From: Bacillota bacterium
Lineage (GTDB): Bacteria; Bacillota; Clostridia; Christensenellales; SZUA-584
DNA length: 14,623 nucleotides
Direction of reading: 5' to 3'
Assembly (NCBI GenBank): GCA_023397655.1
Contig: JAEWTW010000024.1
Coordinates: 1 to 14,623 of the forward strand
Under the pieces are notes generated by a model. It worked only from the letters and a program-made list of their open reading frames with translations, ran no database searches and had not been told where the DNA came from. Positions 6,262 to 13,451 of this stretch are shown one piece after another. The first letter of the stretch is position 1, and each line of letters starts with the position of its first letter. The position numbers and the translations under genes were made by a program.

Positions 6262-7938
6262 TTAGACGTTCTCCATTTTCGCGGTCAGTGCACGGTCAAC
6301 GCTGAAATAATAAGCGTCGTCGCCGATCATCTCCGTCACCCCTGCAAGATCAAGCCTTCTGCGAACCTCCTGTCGCAGCCCGCAGATGATGACGGAAACG
6401 TTTGAGGATACGCATTCACTGACGATATCCAGCATGACCTCCGCGCCGGTCGAATCGATCGCCGATACGCCGCGCATCGAGAATATGATCCGTTCTGAGT
6501 TTTTGATGTCCGAGCGTACCTGATCGAACAGCTTTTCCGCGTTGCCAAAGAACAGCGGCCCGGTCATGTAGATCACAGTGGTTCCCGCGTGTTCCGGCTC
6601 TACGTTGTGAGGACAGTTATGCAGCAGCTCGTTCTTGACTTTTGAGGACGTCACTTCAAGCTTCGACGAGATGACCACAAATACGAGCGCTGAGAAAGCC
6701 ACGCCGATAATGATCGCGATCGTCAGGTCGAAAGTGACCGTTGCGGCAAGCGTGATCAGATATTTGAGTATCGCGCCCCGGTTGCGCTTGGTAAACATGT
6801 TCTTGATGGCAGGCCACTCATTCATACGCCACGCCGTCATTATCAGCACGCCTGCAAGCGCCGCATGCGGGATTATTGCCATCACGCCGCTGAGCAAAAA
6901 CATGGATGCAAGAAGAATGACCGCATGGAAAATGCCGGTTATGCGCGTCTCGCTTCCGGATTTAATGGCAACGCTTGTGCGGGCAATGGCCGCTGTTGCC
7001 GGTATTCCGCCAAAAAAAGGTATGATCATATTGCCAACGCCCTGCGCGATGAGCTCCTGATCAGCATCAAAGGTGCTGTTTGGCTTCATCCTTAAAGCAC
7101 TGGTACCGCAAAGAAGGCTTTCCACCATGCCGAGCGCCGCGATGGAAACAGCGGGAGAGATCAAGACGGGCAGCTCCGAAAGCTGCAGCACCGACACATC
7201 GAGCCGCGCATCCGGCAGCAATGTCGTCGGAATAGCGCCTATCGTATCGGCAGACAAATTGAAAAGCGTGCTGACCAGCGTCGCCACGACGATTCCTACA
7301 AGAGACGAAGGCACCACCGCATTTAAACGCTTGGGCCATATAATCATTGTGGCGATGACGATAACCCCGATCAAAACCGGCTGCCACTCAACATAAAATC
7401 CCAGTTTGCCGTACGACAGCAGCTTTTGGATAACGCTTTCGCCGGTTGATACCGTTCCAAACAGGTTATCGATCTGCCCCAGCGCGATGATCACCGCGAT
7501 TCCTGATGTGAACCCCGTGATCACCGGACGCGGTATCACCGTGACCAGCCTGCCGAGCTTCAATATGCCCGCCAGCAGCAAAATCGCTCCGGCCATCAGG
7601 CTGACAATAAAAACGCCGTTCAACGAGTATTTGGAGACGATGGGGATCAGCACCGCCGTCATTGCCCCGGTGGGGCCCGAAATCTGATAAGAAGCGCCGG
7701 ATAAAAGGCTAATGACGATACCGGCAATAATGGCGGTAATCAAGCCGGAAGCCGCGTCCGCGCCGCTGCTGACGCCGAATGCCAGCGCGAGCGGCAAGGC
7801 CACCGCCGCTGCTGTGAGACCCGCCATCATATCCTTCGTAAGCCGTTTGGAATTGTAACCTAGAAATTCTGCTTTTAATATTTTCGTATACCGACTGAAC
7901 AAAATTGTCTTCCATCCTGTGAGCAAAATACGCGCCAT
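6262..7938 (-). CDS. SulP/SLC26-family anion transporter with C-terminal STAS domain
   Basis: A 558-residue multi-spanning transporter for sulfate, bicarbonate or a related anion. The N-terminal family signature reads DMMAGLTAAAVALPLALAF (36-54), followed by YQISGPTGAMTAVLIPIV, the conserved anion-site helix, then PRPVITGFTSGIAVII and about a dozen hydrophobic segments. The C-terminal STAS domain (about 447-555) has AIDSTGAEVM with the DST motif at 495-497. The coordinates use the longest ATG frame, but a sigma-A promoter has its -10 overlapping that ATG. The true start is therefore probably downstream, for example the TTG at 7902 (codon 13), which has AGGATGG upstream. The specific anion cannot be told from sequence. 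The gene is convergent with the lipoprotein gene and divergent from the ZIP gene. Confidence 0.93.
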   Translation of the reverse strand: MARILLTGWKTILFSRYTKILKAEFLGYNSKRLTKDMMAGLTAAAVALPLALAFGVSSGADAASGLITAIIAGIVISLLSGASYQISGPTGAMTAVLIPIVSKYSLNGVFIVSLMAGAILLLAGILKLGRLVTVIPRPVITGFTSGIAVIIALGQIDNLFGTVSTGESVIQKLLSYGKLGFYVEWQPVLIGVIVIATMIIWPKRLNAVVPSSLVGIVVATLVSTLFNLSADTIGAIPTTLLPDARLDVSVLQLSELPVLISPAVSIAALGMVESLLCGTSALRMKPNSTFDADQELIAQGVGNMIIPFFGGIPATAAIARTSVAIKSGSETRITGIFHAVILLASMFLLSGVMAIIPHAALAGVLIMTAWRMNEWPAIKNMFTKRNRGAILKYLITLAATVTFDLTIAIIIGVAFSALVFVVISSKLEVTSSKVKNELLHNCPHNVEPEHAGTTVIYMTGPLFFGNAEKLFDQVRSDIKNSERIIFSMRGVSAIDSTGAEVMLDIVSECVSSNVSVIICGLRQEVRRRLDLAGVTEMIGDDAYYFSVDRALTAKMENV

Positions 7939-7966
7939 TGTACAATACGAATGAACGGTTTGTCAA
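7937..7966 (-). promoter_or_regulatory. Promoter of the SulP gene
   Basis: On the minus strand a perfect TTGACA (7961-7966), an 18-base spacer and TACAAT (7937-7942) form a good sigma-A promoter. The -10 lies within the 10-base palindrome ATTGTACAAT (7937-7946), which could be an operator. Because the -10 overlaps the first ATG of the reading frame, a transcript starting near 7930 could not use that ATG. Confidence 0.6.
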
Positions 7967-8098
7967 TATTAATGCATTCAACGGGTCCGCCTCTCGTTTT
8001 TGTCTGCTGGCACTTTACTCAAGCGCCTGCCCGCCGCTGTCATGTCACCGCTATCGGCCGCGTATAAATAACGGACACAGGCAAAACGAGGTAGTGCA

Positions 8099-8794
8099 AT
8101 GTATACGGAAAGCGTGATATTGGGCAGTGTCGTCGGCGCAGCGGGCACTGTGGCGGGCGGCCTCATCGCCATGCTCATTGGCCGGCGGGTGACGGAACCG
8201 CGTCCGTTCCTCGCGTTCGCCGGCGGCATGATGATCGCGGTGGTTTTCTTTGACATGCTGTTTGAGAGTGCGGCGCTGGGCGGCGTGCTGCGGATGTGCA
8301 TCGGTACAGCGCTGGGCGGTGTGTTCTTCGCCATCGCCACACAGCTGTTCTCGCACGAAGAAACGCCGTCCATGTACGCAATGGGCATCATCGTGTTGGT
8401 GGGCATCGCGCTGCACAACCTGCCAGAGGGCCTCGCCATTGGTTCGTCGCTGGTGGAAAACGAACGCATGGCGCTGTCGCTGTCACTGCTGATGCTGGTG
8501 CACAATGTGCCTGAAGGCGTTGCCGTGTGCTTGCCGCTGCGGCTGTCCGGCATGCCGTTCGGCCGCGTGGTGATGCTTGCCGTACTCACCGGCCTTCCCA
8601 CCGCCCTGGGTGCAGTCATCGGCACTGCTGTGGGCAGCATTTCCGTGGAAATGATCGCCTTTTGCATCTCGTTTGCGGGCGGCGCCATGCTCTATATATC
8701 CCTACGTGAACTCATCCCCGCCGCGGGCAATAAAAAAGTGCTTTTCGCACTCCTTGGCCTCGCCGTCGGCTTCCTGATGACCACAATGATTTGA
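8099..8794 (+). CDS. ZIP-family divalent metal transporter
   Basis: A 231-residue inner-membrane carrier predicted to import zinc or another divalent metal. Both hallmark metal-binding helices are present: HNLPEG at 106-111 and HNVPEG at 135-140, with His, Asn and Glu in the expected places. Eight hydrophobic segments fit the family. The segment joining helices 3 and 4 is short, with one HEE (86-88) rather than a long His-rich loop. This is the bacterial ZupT/GufA-like group; I give no symbol because substrate and orthology are not established. GAGG with a 7-base gap precedes the ATG. A possible -10 TATAAA is at 8063-8068 without a convincing -35. Hairpin copy B begins 12 bases after the stop and may serve as its 3' end. 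Confidence 0.92.
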   Translation: MYTESVILGSVVGAAGTVAGGLIAMLIGRRVTEPRPFLAFAGGMMIAVVFFDMLFESAALGGVLRMCIGTALGGVFFAIATQLFSHEETPSMYAMGIIVLVGIALHNLPEGLAIGSSLVENERMALSLSLLMLVHNVPEGVAVCLPLRLSGMPFGRVVMLAVLTGLPTALGAVIGTAVGSISVEMIAFCISFAGGAMLYISLRELIPAAGNKKVLFALLGLAVGFLMTTMI

Positions 8795-8806
8795 TTCGGC
8801 TTTTCT

Positions 8807-8876
8807 TGGAATCGCTGCCTCCAAACCATCGCGCAAGGGACACGTCCCTTAAGAATCCCAACCAGAAATGCCTGCG
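8807..8876 (-). repeat. Multi-hairpin element, copy B (stems 5, 4 and half of 3)
   Basis: Read on the minus strand this aligns with the right half of copy A. It has the arm CGCAGGCATTTCT (8876-8864), matching the second arm of stem 3 at 12 of 13 bases, a spacer sharing TGGGATTC, then stem 4 AAGGGAC/GTCCCTT (8835-8850). A spacer related to GCGGTGGT follows, then stem 5 with TGGAGGCAG and a partly decayed second arm ending TTCCA (8807-8823). Homology stops at the midpoint of stem 3, a few bases from the stop codon of the AT-rich gene. It is inverted relative to copy A and in the same orientation as copy C. Confidence 0.78.
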
Positions 8877-8879
8877 GTA

Positions 8880-9293
8880 TTAATTGTACTTTTTGAACAG
8901 CTGGATTTTATAAAGACAATCATCTTCAATATCAGAAAGGTACTGAGTAAAATTGATATCATCTATATGAACCGTCACTTCTTTTTCAGTTTTATGCTTC
9001 CACCAATTCTTTGAGATATATATGTGTTTGATTCCTTTGACAGTACGGATTTGATTAATGAATTCTATAAACTCCAGCAAATCTTTTCCCTCAACATCGT
9101 GGGAACCGAATTTTGATTTGCCGTCACAGACGTTGTTTGTAATTCTGTAATGGCTTTGGCAATTTTCTATACAAAGTTTAATATCAGATTCAGTTCCTGC
9201 ATTTAAGATGAAATGGCTTTGGCATGCTATCTTCTTATTATAATCATCAGCATCTATTCCTTTGTTTATTCCGCCATATAAAAAATAGCACAT
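8880..9293 (-). CDS. Hypothetical protein, AT-rich gene lying inside a split hairpin element
   Basis: A 137-residue soluble protein with no signal peptide or membrane segment, beginning MCYFLYGGINKGIDADDYNK. I do not recognise the family. Visible features are several Cys (2, then scattered to about 61), His within QSH (twice) and GSHD, many Lys, Asp and Ile residues, a motif KHIYISKNWWKHKTEKEV, and a C-terminal end LYKIQLFKKYN that looks strand-forming. AGAGG lies 8 bases before the ATG. A possible promoter, TTGAAG-N16-TAATAG, lies in the adjoining half-element (stem 2 and the spacer to stem 3). The gene is clearly more AT-rich than every other long gene here and is flanked on both sides by parts of one hairpin array, so it looks acquired. 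A role in defence, regulation or mobility is possible but nothing in the sequence shows one. Confidence 0.72.
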   Translation of the reverse strand: MCYFLYGGINKGIDADDYNKKIACQSHFILNAGTESDIKLCIENCQSHYRITNNVCDGKSKFGSHDVEGKDLLEFIEFINQIRTVKGIKHIYISKNWWKHKTEKEVTVHIDDINFTQYLSDIEDDCLYKIQLFKKYN

Positions 9294-9317
9294 TCAAATA
9301 ACCTCTTATAAACAAGG

Positions 9318-9422
9318 AAATGCGAAGCATTTACTATTAATCTTTTGCTTCTTTTCTTCAAGAGAAGAAGCGGGGTGCGGGGTGGAGCCCCGCGGCCTTT
9401 ACTATAAAAAGTCTTTGACCTT
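9318..9422 (-). repeat. Multi-hairpin element, copy C (stems 3, 2 and 1)
   Basis: On the minus strand this matches the left half of copy A. The outer edge reads AAGGTCAAAGAC (9422-9411). Stem 1 is GCGGGG/CCCCGC (9377-9393). Stem 2 has 12-base arms (9347-9371) identical to copy A except for a few substitutions. The shared spacer AAAAGA follows, then a shortened stem 3 AAATGC-TTC-GCATTT (9318-9332). It begins 15 bases after the recF stop and ends shortly before the ribosome binding site of the AT-rich gene. Together with copy B it reconstitutes one full element in the order 1-2-3-gene-3-4-5. Confidence 0.8.
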
Positions 9423-9437
9423 GTAATCTTACCACCC

Positions 9438-10517
9438 TCACGTCGCTGCCGTCACTGCGCCGCTCGCTACCGTAAACACCGTGCCCGGCGCGTTCTTCAC
9501 CGGCACCGCCGTGGTGATGAAACACTGCGCCCCATTAATGCGCGCGAGCAGTGCCGTCTGCCGGGTCTCATCCAGCTCCGAGAACACATCGTCCAGCAAC
9601 AGCACCGGGCTCTCGCCGAAATCCGCCTGAGCGATATCAAACGTCGCGAGCTTGAGCGACAGCATCGCGGTCCTAAGCTGCCCCTGAGACGAATAGCTCC
9701 GTATCTCCGCGCCGCCCAAAGAGACAGAAAAGTCCTCCCGGTGCGGCCCATACAAACAGAACCCCTGCTCGATCTCAGAGGTGAGCGATTTATCCATCTT
9801 GTCAAACAGCGCCTGCCGTATGTCCGGCCCAGTTACGCTGCTGCGGTATTTCAGCTCCAGCACCTCGCCGCCCGACAGGTCCTTGTGGATATCCCGCCCC
9901 ACATCGTGCAGGCGACCTAAAAATTCCTGCCGCGCCTTTATGATCTTCTCGCCGTGCTGCGCCAATTGCTCGTTGTATATTGTGACCAATTTCTTGAGCT
10001 GGTTCTCCACCATACGCGACTTCAGCAGCGCGTTCTTCTGCGCCAATGCCTTGCCGTAATCCTGCAGCTCGTAAAAGTAAGCCGGGTGCAATTTGGAAAT
10101 TTCCATATCGATGAACCGCCGACGCAGTGACGGTGATTCCTTCAGCGTCTTCAAATCCTCCGGGCAGAATACCACCGCGATGAAGTTGCCGAACAGCTCA
10201 CCCATCTTTTTGACCGGCTGTGCGTTCACTTTCAGGCTCTTCTTCTCCGCCGCGGATATCAGCGCCTCAATGGTAAGCGTCCCCTGCCGCGTGCTGATGC
10301 CGCCTTTGATGTACGCCGTGTCGCCGCCGTCCCGTATACATTCCGCATCCTTCTGCGTACGAAACGACTTACCGTAGCTCAAAAAACCCACGGCTTCCAG
10401 TATGTTGGTCTTTCCCGCGGCGTTGCGCCCCTGTAATATGTTAATGCCGTCCGCAAACTTTGCGGTCAGGCTCACATAGCTTCTGTAGTTTTTCAGCGTC
10501 AGGCTGCTTAAATACAT
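9438..10517 (-). CDS. recF: DNA replication/repair protein RecF
   Basis: A 359-residue SMC-like ATPase that works with RecO and RecR to load RecA at single-strand gaps. The N-terminus LTLKNYRSY is typical of RecF. Walker A is GRNAAGKT (30-37). The RecF/ABC signature SQGQLRTA is at 277-284. Walker B with D-loop reads VLLLDDVFSELD (305-316). GAGGAG lies 6 bases before the ATG and falls between the upstream membrane-protein stop and the recF start, only 13 bases apart, so recF is probably co-transcribed from that gene. The usual dnaA-dnaN-recF-gyrB neighbours are absent, so recF seems to have moved away from the origin region. Hairpin copy C follows the stop. Confidence 0.96.
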   Translation of the reverse strand: MYLSSLTLKNYRSYVSLTAKFADGINILQGRNAAGKTNILEAVGFLSYGKSFRTQKDAECIRDGGDTAYIKGGISTRQGTLTIEALISAAEKKSLKVNAQPVKKMGELFGNFIAVVFCPEDLKTLKESPSLRRRFIDMEISKLHPAYFYELQDYGKALAQKNALLKSRMVENQLKKLVTIYNEQLAQHGEKIIKARQEFLGRLHDVGRDIHKDLSGGEVLELKYRSSVTGPDIRQALFDKMDKSLTSEIEQGFCLYGPHREDFSVSLGGAEIRSYSSQGQLRTAMLSLKLATFDIAQADFGESPVLLLDDVFSELDETRQTALLARINGAQCFITTAVPVKNAPGTVFTVASGAVTAAT

Positions 10518-10530
10518 GCGTCGCTCCTCA

Positions 10531-11730
10531 TCATGCCACCGTATAAAACCATATCGCGCCCCATACGTTTACCGCCACACCGATCACAGCCAGCGTCAAT
10601 GGCAGGGCCGCGTAACCGCGCCTTGATATATCCTCTTTGTAAACCGGGTCGTCTCCAACGATCACCAGCATGAACGGCAGCATGTCCGCCAGATACCGGC
10701 TGCCGAACTGCCAGCCGCCCATCGTCCGGTGCGCCAGTGTCAGCACCAGATGCGCCAGCAGGCACAGCACAAATATCAGCTTCTTGGCAGTGAACCGCCC
10801 GCGCGCCAGACTGACAGCCACCAGCACATACGCCGGGTTCACCAGAAAGAAAAGCGTGCCGTTGAACCGCGGCCAGAACGTGTCGCCAGTGCCTGGCAGC
10901 TTCAACACCTCCAGCAGATTCGGAAGTATATACTTCAACCCGAACTGATCGTTGGCCTGAAACTCCGGCAGATAGTTGTGCCCGAACTCGAACAGGCTTC
11001 CAAAGCGCACATAGTTATAAACGGCCACGGCCAGCCCCATCACCGCCAGCGGCAGCACATAGGGAACGCACCGCACCAGCGTTCTTACAAAACCGCGCCC
11101 ATCCTTGATGCGCTGATACAGCATGTACAGCAGCAGAGGCGCGTAAACCACATTGAAAGGCCGGCACGCAAACGCGATCCCGATGCACAGGAAGGATAAC
11201 ACCCATGCCGCCTTCCGGCGGCTGTCCATCAGATATACCGCCAGCACCGAGAAGAAAAAGCCTTGAGTCTGCGCCGAAAACCACACCCATCCCGTCACCG
11301 ACAGATAAAACAGGTTGGACCCGAGAGTAAACAGCAGCACGATTACCGCCGCATTCAGCCCGCTCACTTCTTTTCGCATCAGCAGCCGGTAGACGACCAC
11401 AAAAATGCCCAACCCGAATAGCGTATTCACGAGGTTGTCCGGCGTGTTCAGCCCGAAGAAGGGCACCAGCAGGAACTGCACGACGGAGGGAAACGGCGGA
11501 AAGCTCACGTAATATTGCCCGTTATACTCGGCCAGCTCCAGCCACGTAACGTTCTCGGGCAGATACGTTTGCCCTTGCCACCAGCTTTGCGCCTGCCGCG
11601 TATACGAATCATAGTTGCTGTGCGACAGCACGCCCTGACCCATCACGCCGTACAGCACGATGTACGCGCACACCAGCAGCGCCGCCGCGATAAAAAATTG
11701 ATTTGTAAACCGTTCCCTTTTGACGTCCAT
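10531..11730 (-). CDS. Polytopic membrane protein, probable GT-C-type glycosyltransferase
   Basis: A 399-residue protein with about ten hydrophobic helices. After the first helix comes an extracytoplasmic loop containing SNYDSYTRQAQSWW (38-51) and EYNGQYYVSFPPFPSV (68-83). An acidic residue in the first loop, here D41, is the usual place for the catalytic Asp of lipid-sugar-dependent GT-C enzymes such as the PMT/ArnT group. A further conserved-looking motif, GSRYLADMLPFMLVI, occurs near the C-terminus. Donor and acceptor are unknown, and a non-enzymatic membrane protein cannot be excluded. The ATG has only a weak GGAC upstream. It precedes recF by 13 bases and is probably in one transcript with it, without an obvious functional link. 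Confidence 0.7.
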   Translation of the reverse strand: MDVKRERFTNQFFIAAALLVCAYIVLYGVMGQGVLSHSNYDSYTRQAQSWWQGQTYLPENVTWLELAEYNGQYYVSFPPFPSVVQFLLVPFFGLNTPDNLVNTLFGLGIFVVVYRLLMRKEVSGLNAAVIVLLFTLGSNLFYLSVTGWVWFSAQTQGFFFSVLAVYLMDSRRKAAWVLSFLCIGIAFACRPFNVVYAPLLLYMLYQRIKDGRGFVRTLVRCVPYVLPLAVMGLAVAVYNYVRFGSLFEFGHNYLPEFQANDQFGLKYILPNLLEVLKLPGTGDTFWPRFNGTLFFLVNPAYVLVAVSLARGRFTAKKLIFVLCLLAHLVLTLAHRTMGGWQFGSRYLADMLPFMLVIVGDDPVYKEDISRRGYAALPLTLAVIGVAVNVWGAIWFYTVA

Positions 11731-11780
11731 ATCGTCCGTATTTTAACACGCCGCACCGCAAAAGAGAAGACGTTAAGCAA

Positions 11781-11817
11781 ACTCCCCTTATACAGAGCCC
11801 CGCTGCACAAGGGGAGT
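11781..11817 (-). terminator. Hairpin downstream of the RsgA-RNHCP gene, probable terminator
   Basis: Perfect 9-base arms ACTCCCCTT (11781-11789) and AAGGGGAGT (11809-11817) lie 7 bases beyond the stop of the GTPase gene. On the minus strand the stem is followed by TTTGCTT, a mediocre T-tract. It separates this gene from the membrane protein-recF unit. Confidence 0.6.
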
Positions 11818-11823
11818 ACTTTT

Positions 11824-13134
11824 CTAAAGGGTGGCCAGCTTATCGAGAGGAAACGGCGGCATTGACAGCGGCTTAACGGCGATAGACATCAGCAGCATCG
11901 GGTTGTCATCCGCCGCGACCCGGTTTGAACTCAACGTGCCGCACAACCGGCATCTGTGAATAATTGCCCATTCGCCTCCTTTGCGCACCCAAACGCTGAC
12001 CGGTTCCATCACGCCATAGCATAATGCCGCCCGGTCACCCGGCTTATTATCCACGTGAACGCTGCACAAGCAATGCGGGCAATGGTTGCGGTGCTGGCTG
12101 CCCGCACCACCCGGCACAACCAGCATTCCGCATGCCTTGCACACAAAGCTTTCCGTACAGGCCGTATGCCGGTAATCCACACGGGGCGTGCCTTTTTCGC
12201 TTACAACAGGTAACGGCGCATCGTCCGTCATCCTTTTATAGGCATCATATCGTTCTCTCTTCACTTTACCTGTTCGCAGCCCTTCCAATACCCGGCAATC
12301 CTCCTCATAGGTATGGGTACAGTTTGCAAACCGGCATTGCTCACCCAGTTCTGCTATTTCGGAAAACACCAAAGCACGCTCTTGTTGAGTCACCCCGGAT
12401 AGAACGAAACCCCGAAATCCCGGCGTATCGATTATCCACGTATTATCCGAACCCGTATGCAGCAAGCTTGAATGCGAGTTCATCGTCGCCTCCCGGCAGC
12501 ATCCGCCCTCCTGCAGTTTGTTTAAAATGCTGTGAATCAACGTTGTTTTGCCGCTGGCTCTGTCACCCAGCACAACGGTGACCTTACCCCTTACCGCCTG
12601 AATCAATTCTTCACTGACGTCATGCGACGATCCATAGGACACCGTATCCGCCACATTGCGGTACAAATCCAGCTTTTCAAGCAGCACCGCCTTGGCGTTG
12701 TCACCAATCAGATCCCATCTGCTAACAAACAGACCCGCCCTGATTCCGACTCGTCTGGCTGAAATAATCGCCGCCTCAAAATACCCCGCTTGGCTGATCA
12801 GATAGTCCGCGGTCACAACGGCGAGCAGATACCCAACGTTTGCCGCAATAAGTATGTTTTCGCCCAAAGAGCGCCTATCCCCACGGTACAGGGCTGTTTT
12901 CCGGGGCAATATGTTGAGCAGCTTATACTGATCCTCACTGACTGCAACCACTTCGACTTCATCGCCCACCGCCAAAAAATTCCTGCTGGTTATCAAAGAG
13001 CCCGGAACAATACATCTGATCATTTGTCCCGATAATAGCGCCTGACACTGTTTATTCATTATACCGGCCACGACAGCCCTGCAGATTTTATCATTTGCCT
13101 GAGAGCCCTTGCCGTTATCTTTTATATATTCCAA
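11824..13134 (-). CDS. RsgA-like circularly permuted GTPase fused to a C-terminal RNHCP domain
   Basis: A 436-residue protein from the TTG at 13134, which has GGGGGA 7 bases upstream; the longer ATG frame (13221) would run into the upstream terminator. The N-terminal part resembles the OB fold of RsgA, the 30S-maturation GTPase, with VGDEVEV and ILPRKTALYR. The permuted GTPase order follows: a G4 position reading SRWD (138-141) instead of NKxD, then the P-loop GDRASGKT (190-197), then DTPG (236-239). The RsgA zinc knuckle CRFANCTHTYEEDC (267-280) is intact. Residues about 330-426 form an RNHCP domain, with CKAC, QHRNHCPHCLCSVHVDNKPG, GEWAIIHRCRLCG, NRVAADDN and PPFPLDKL. A ribosome-linked role is likely by family, but loss of the Asn-Lys of G4 suggests altered nucleotide specificity. 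It is apparently monocistronic. Confidence 0.88.
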   Translation of the reverse strand: MEYIKDNGKGSQANDKICRAVVAGIMNKQCQALLSGQMIRCIVPGSLITSRNFLAVGDEVEVVAVSEDQYKLLNILPRKTALYRGDRRSLGENILIAANVGYLLAVVTADYLISQAGYFEAAIISARRVGIRAGLFVSRWDLIGDNAKAVLLEKLDLYRNVADTVSYGSSHDVSEELIQAVRGKVTVVLGDRASGKTTLIHSILNKLQEGGCCREATMNSHSSLLHTGSDNTWIIDTPGFRGFVLSGVTQQERALVFSEIAELGEQCRFANCTHTYEEDCRVLEGLRTGKVKRERYDAYKRMTDDAPLPVVSEKGTPRVDYRHTACTESFVCKACGMLVVPGGAGSQHRNHCPHCLCSVHVDNKPGDRAALCYGVMEPVSVWVRKGGEWAIIHRCRLCGTLSSNRVAADDNPMLLMSIAVKPLSMPPFPLDKLATL

Positions 13135-13200
13135 TTTGGATTCCCCCAATTTTGTACGTTGTATAAGCTTAAATGAACCAGAGCACCGCCAGCAAAGCAC

Positions 13201-13233
13201 AAAAAAACCGCATGGCATCAAGTCGCCTGCGGT
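13201..13233 (-). terminator. Rho-independent terminator of the signal-peptidase-like/small-ORF unit
   Basis: On the minus strand ACCGCA (13233-13228) and TGCGGT (13212-13207) close a hairpin with an internal GGC/GCC extension, followed by seven T (13207-13201). It ends the transcript coming from the right and places the RsgA start downstream of it, which argues against the ATG at 13221 that falls inside the hairpin. Confidence 0.88.
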
Positions 13234-13309
13234 GGGAAATCAAATATAATAAACCACAATGGATTTAATTTACCGTTAAATTCCTTGGAGGCTGTATGCC
13301 GACAGTACT

Positions 13310-13450
13310 CTATATGCAATTGCCTTGTTTTCCAAAATCGCCGACATCAACTTCATCCTTTCCTGTATATTCTTTATCCTCATTCATATTACCAAAGAGC
13401 ATGCTACCTGTCAATGTTTTCCGAATCGTTGTTTTCCTAAAGCAACTCAT
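13310..13450 (-). CDS. 46-codon small ORF directly behind the signal-peptidase-like gene
   Basis: The ATG at 13450 lies one base after the TAA of the preceding gene, and the frame ends in TAG at 13312-13310, ahead of the unit's terminator. The peptide starts basic (MSCFRKTTIRK). A second possible start is at M17 (13402). The rest is polar and acidic (NMNEDKEYTGKDEVDVGDF) and ends GKQGNCI with a Cys next to last. There is no membrane segment. The ribosome binding site is not classical, only a G-rich stretch ending GCGGG four bases before the ATG, so it would depend on coupling. Base composition is AT-richer than the upstream gene. It could be a secreted or modified peptide precursor, a small regulatory protein, or an unread 3' tail. 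I do not recognise a family. Confidence 0.45.
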   Translation of the reverse strand: MSCFRKTTIRKTLTGSMLFGNMNEDKEYTGKDEVDVGDFGKQGNCI

Positions 13451-13451
13451 T

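Noticed and set aside
7709..7981. Alternative minus-strand frame beginning upstream of the SulP start
   Set aside because: It overlaps the SulP N-terminal coding region in another frame and becomes Gly/Arg/Ala-rich. Only SulP shows conserved motifs.
7978..8688. Minus-strand frame of 236 codons opposite the ZIP gene
   Set aside because: Ser/Thr/Pro/Met-rich shadow of the ZIP coding sequence. The ZIP frame has both HNxPEG motifs and a ribosome binding site.
13135..13221. N-terminal extension of the RsgA-RNHCP frame to the ATG at 13221
   Set aside because: The extension overlaps the terminator hairpin and T-run of the upstream unit and has no ribosome binding site, whereas the TTG at 13134 has GGGGGA seven bases upstream.
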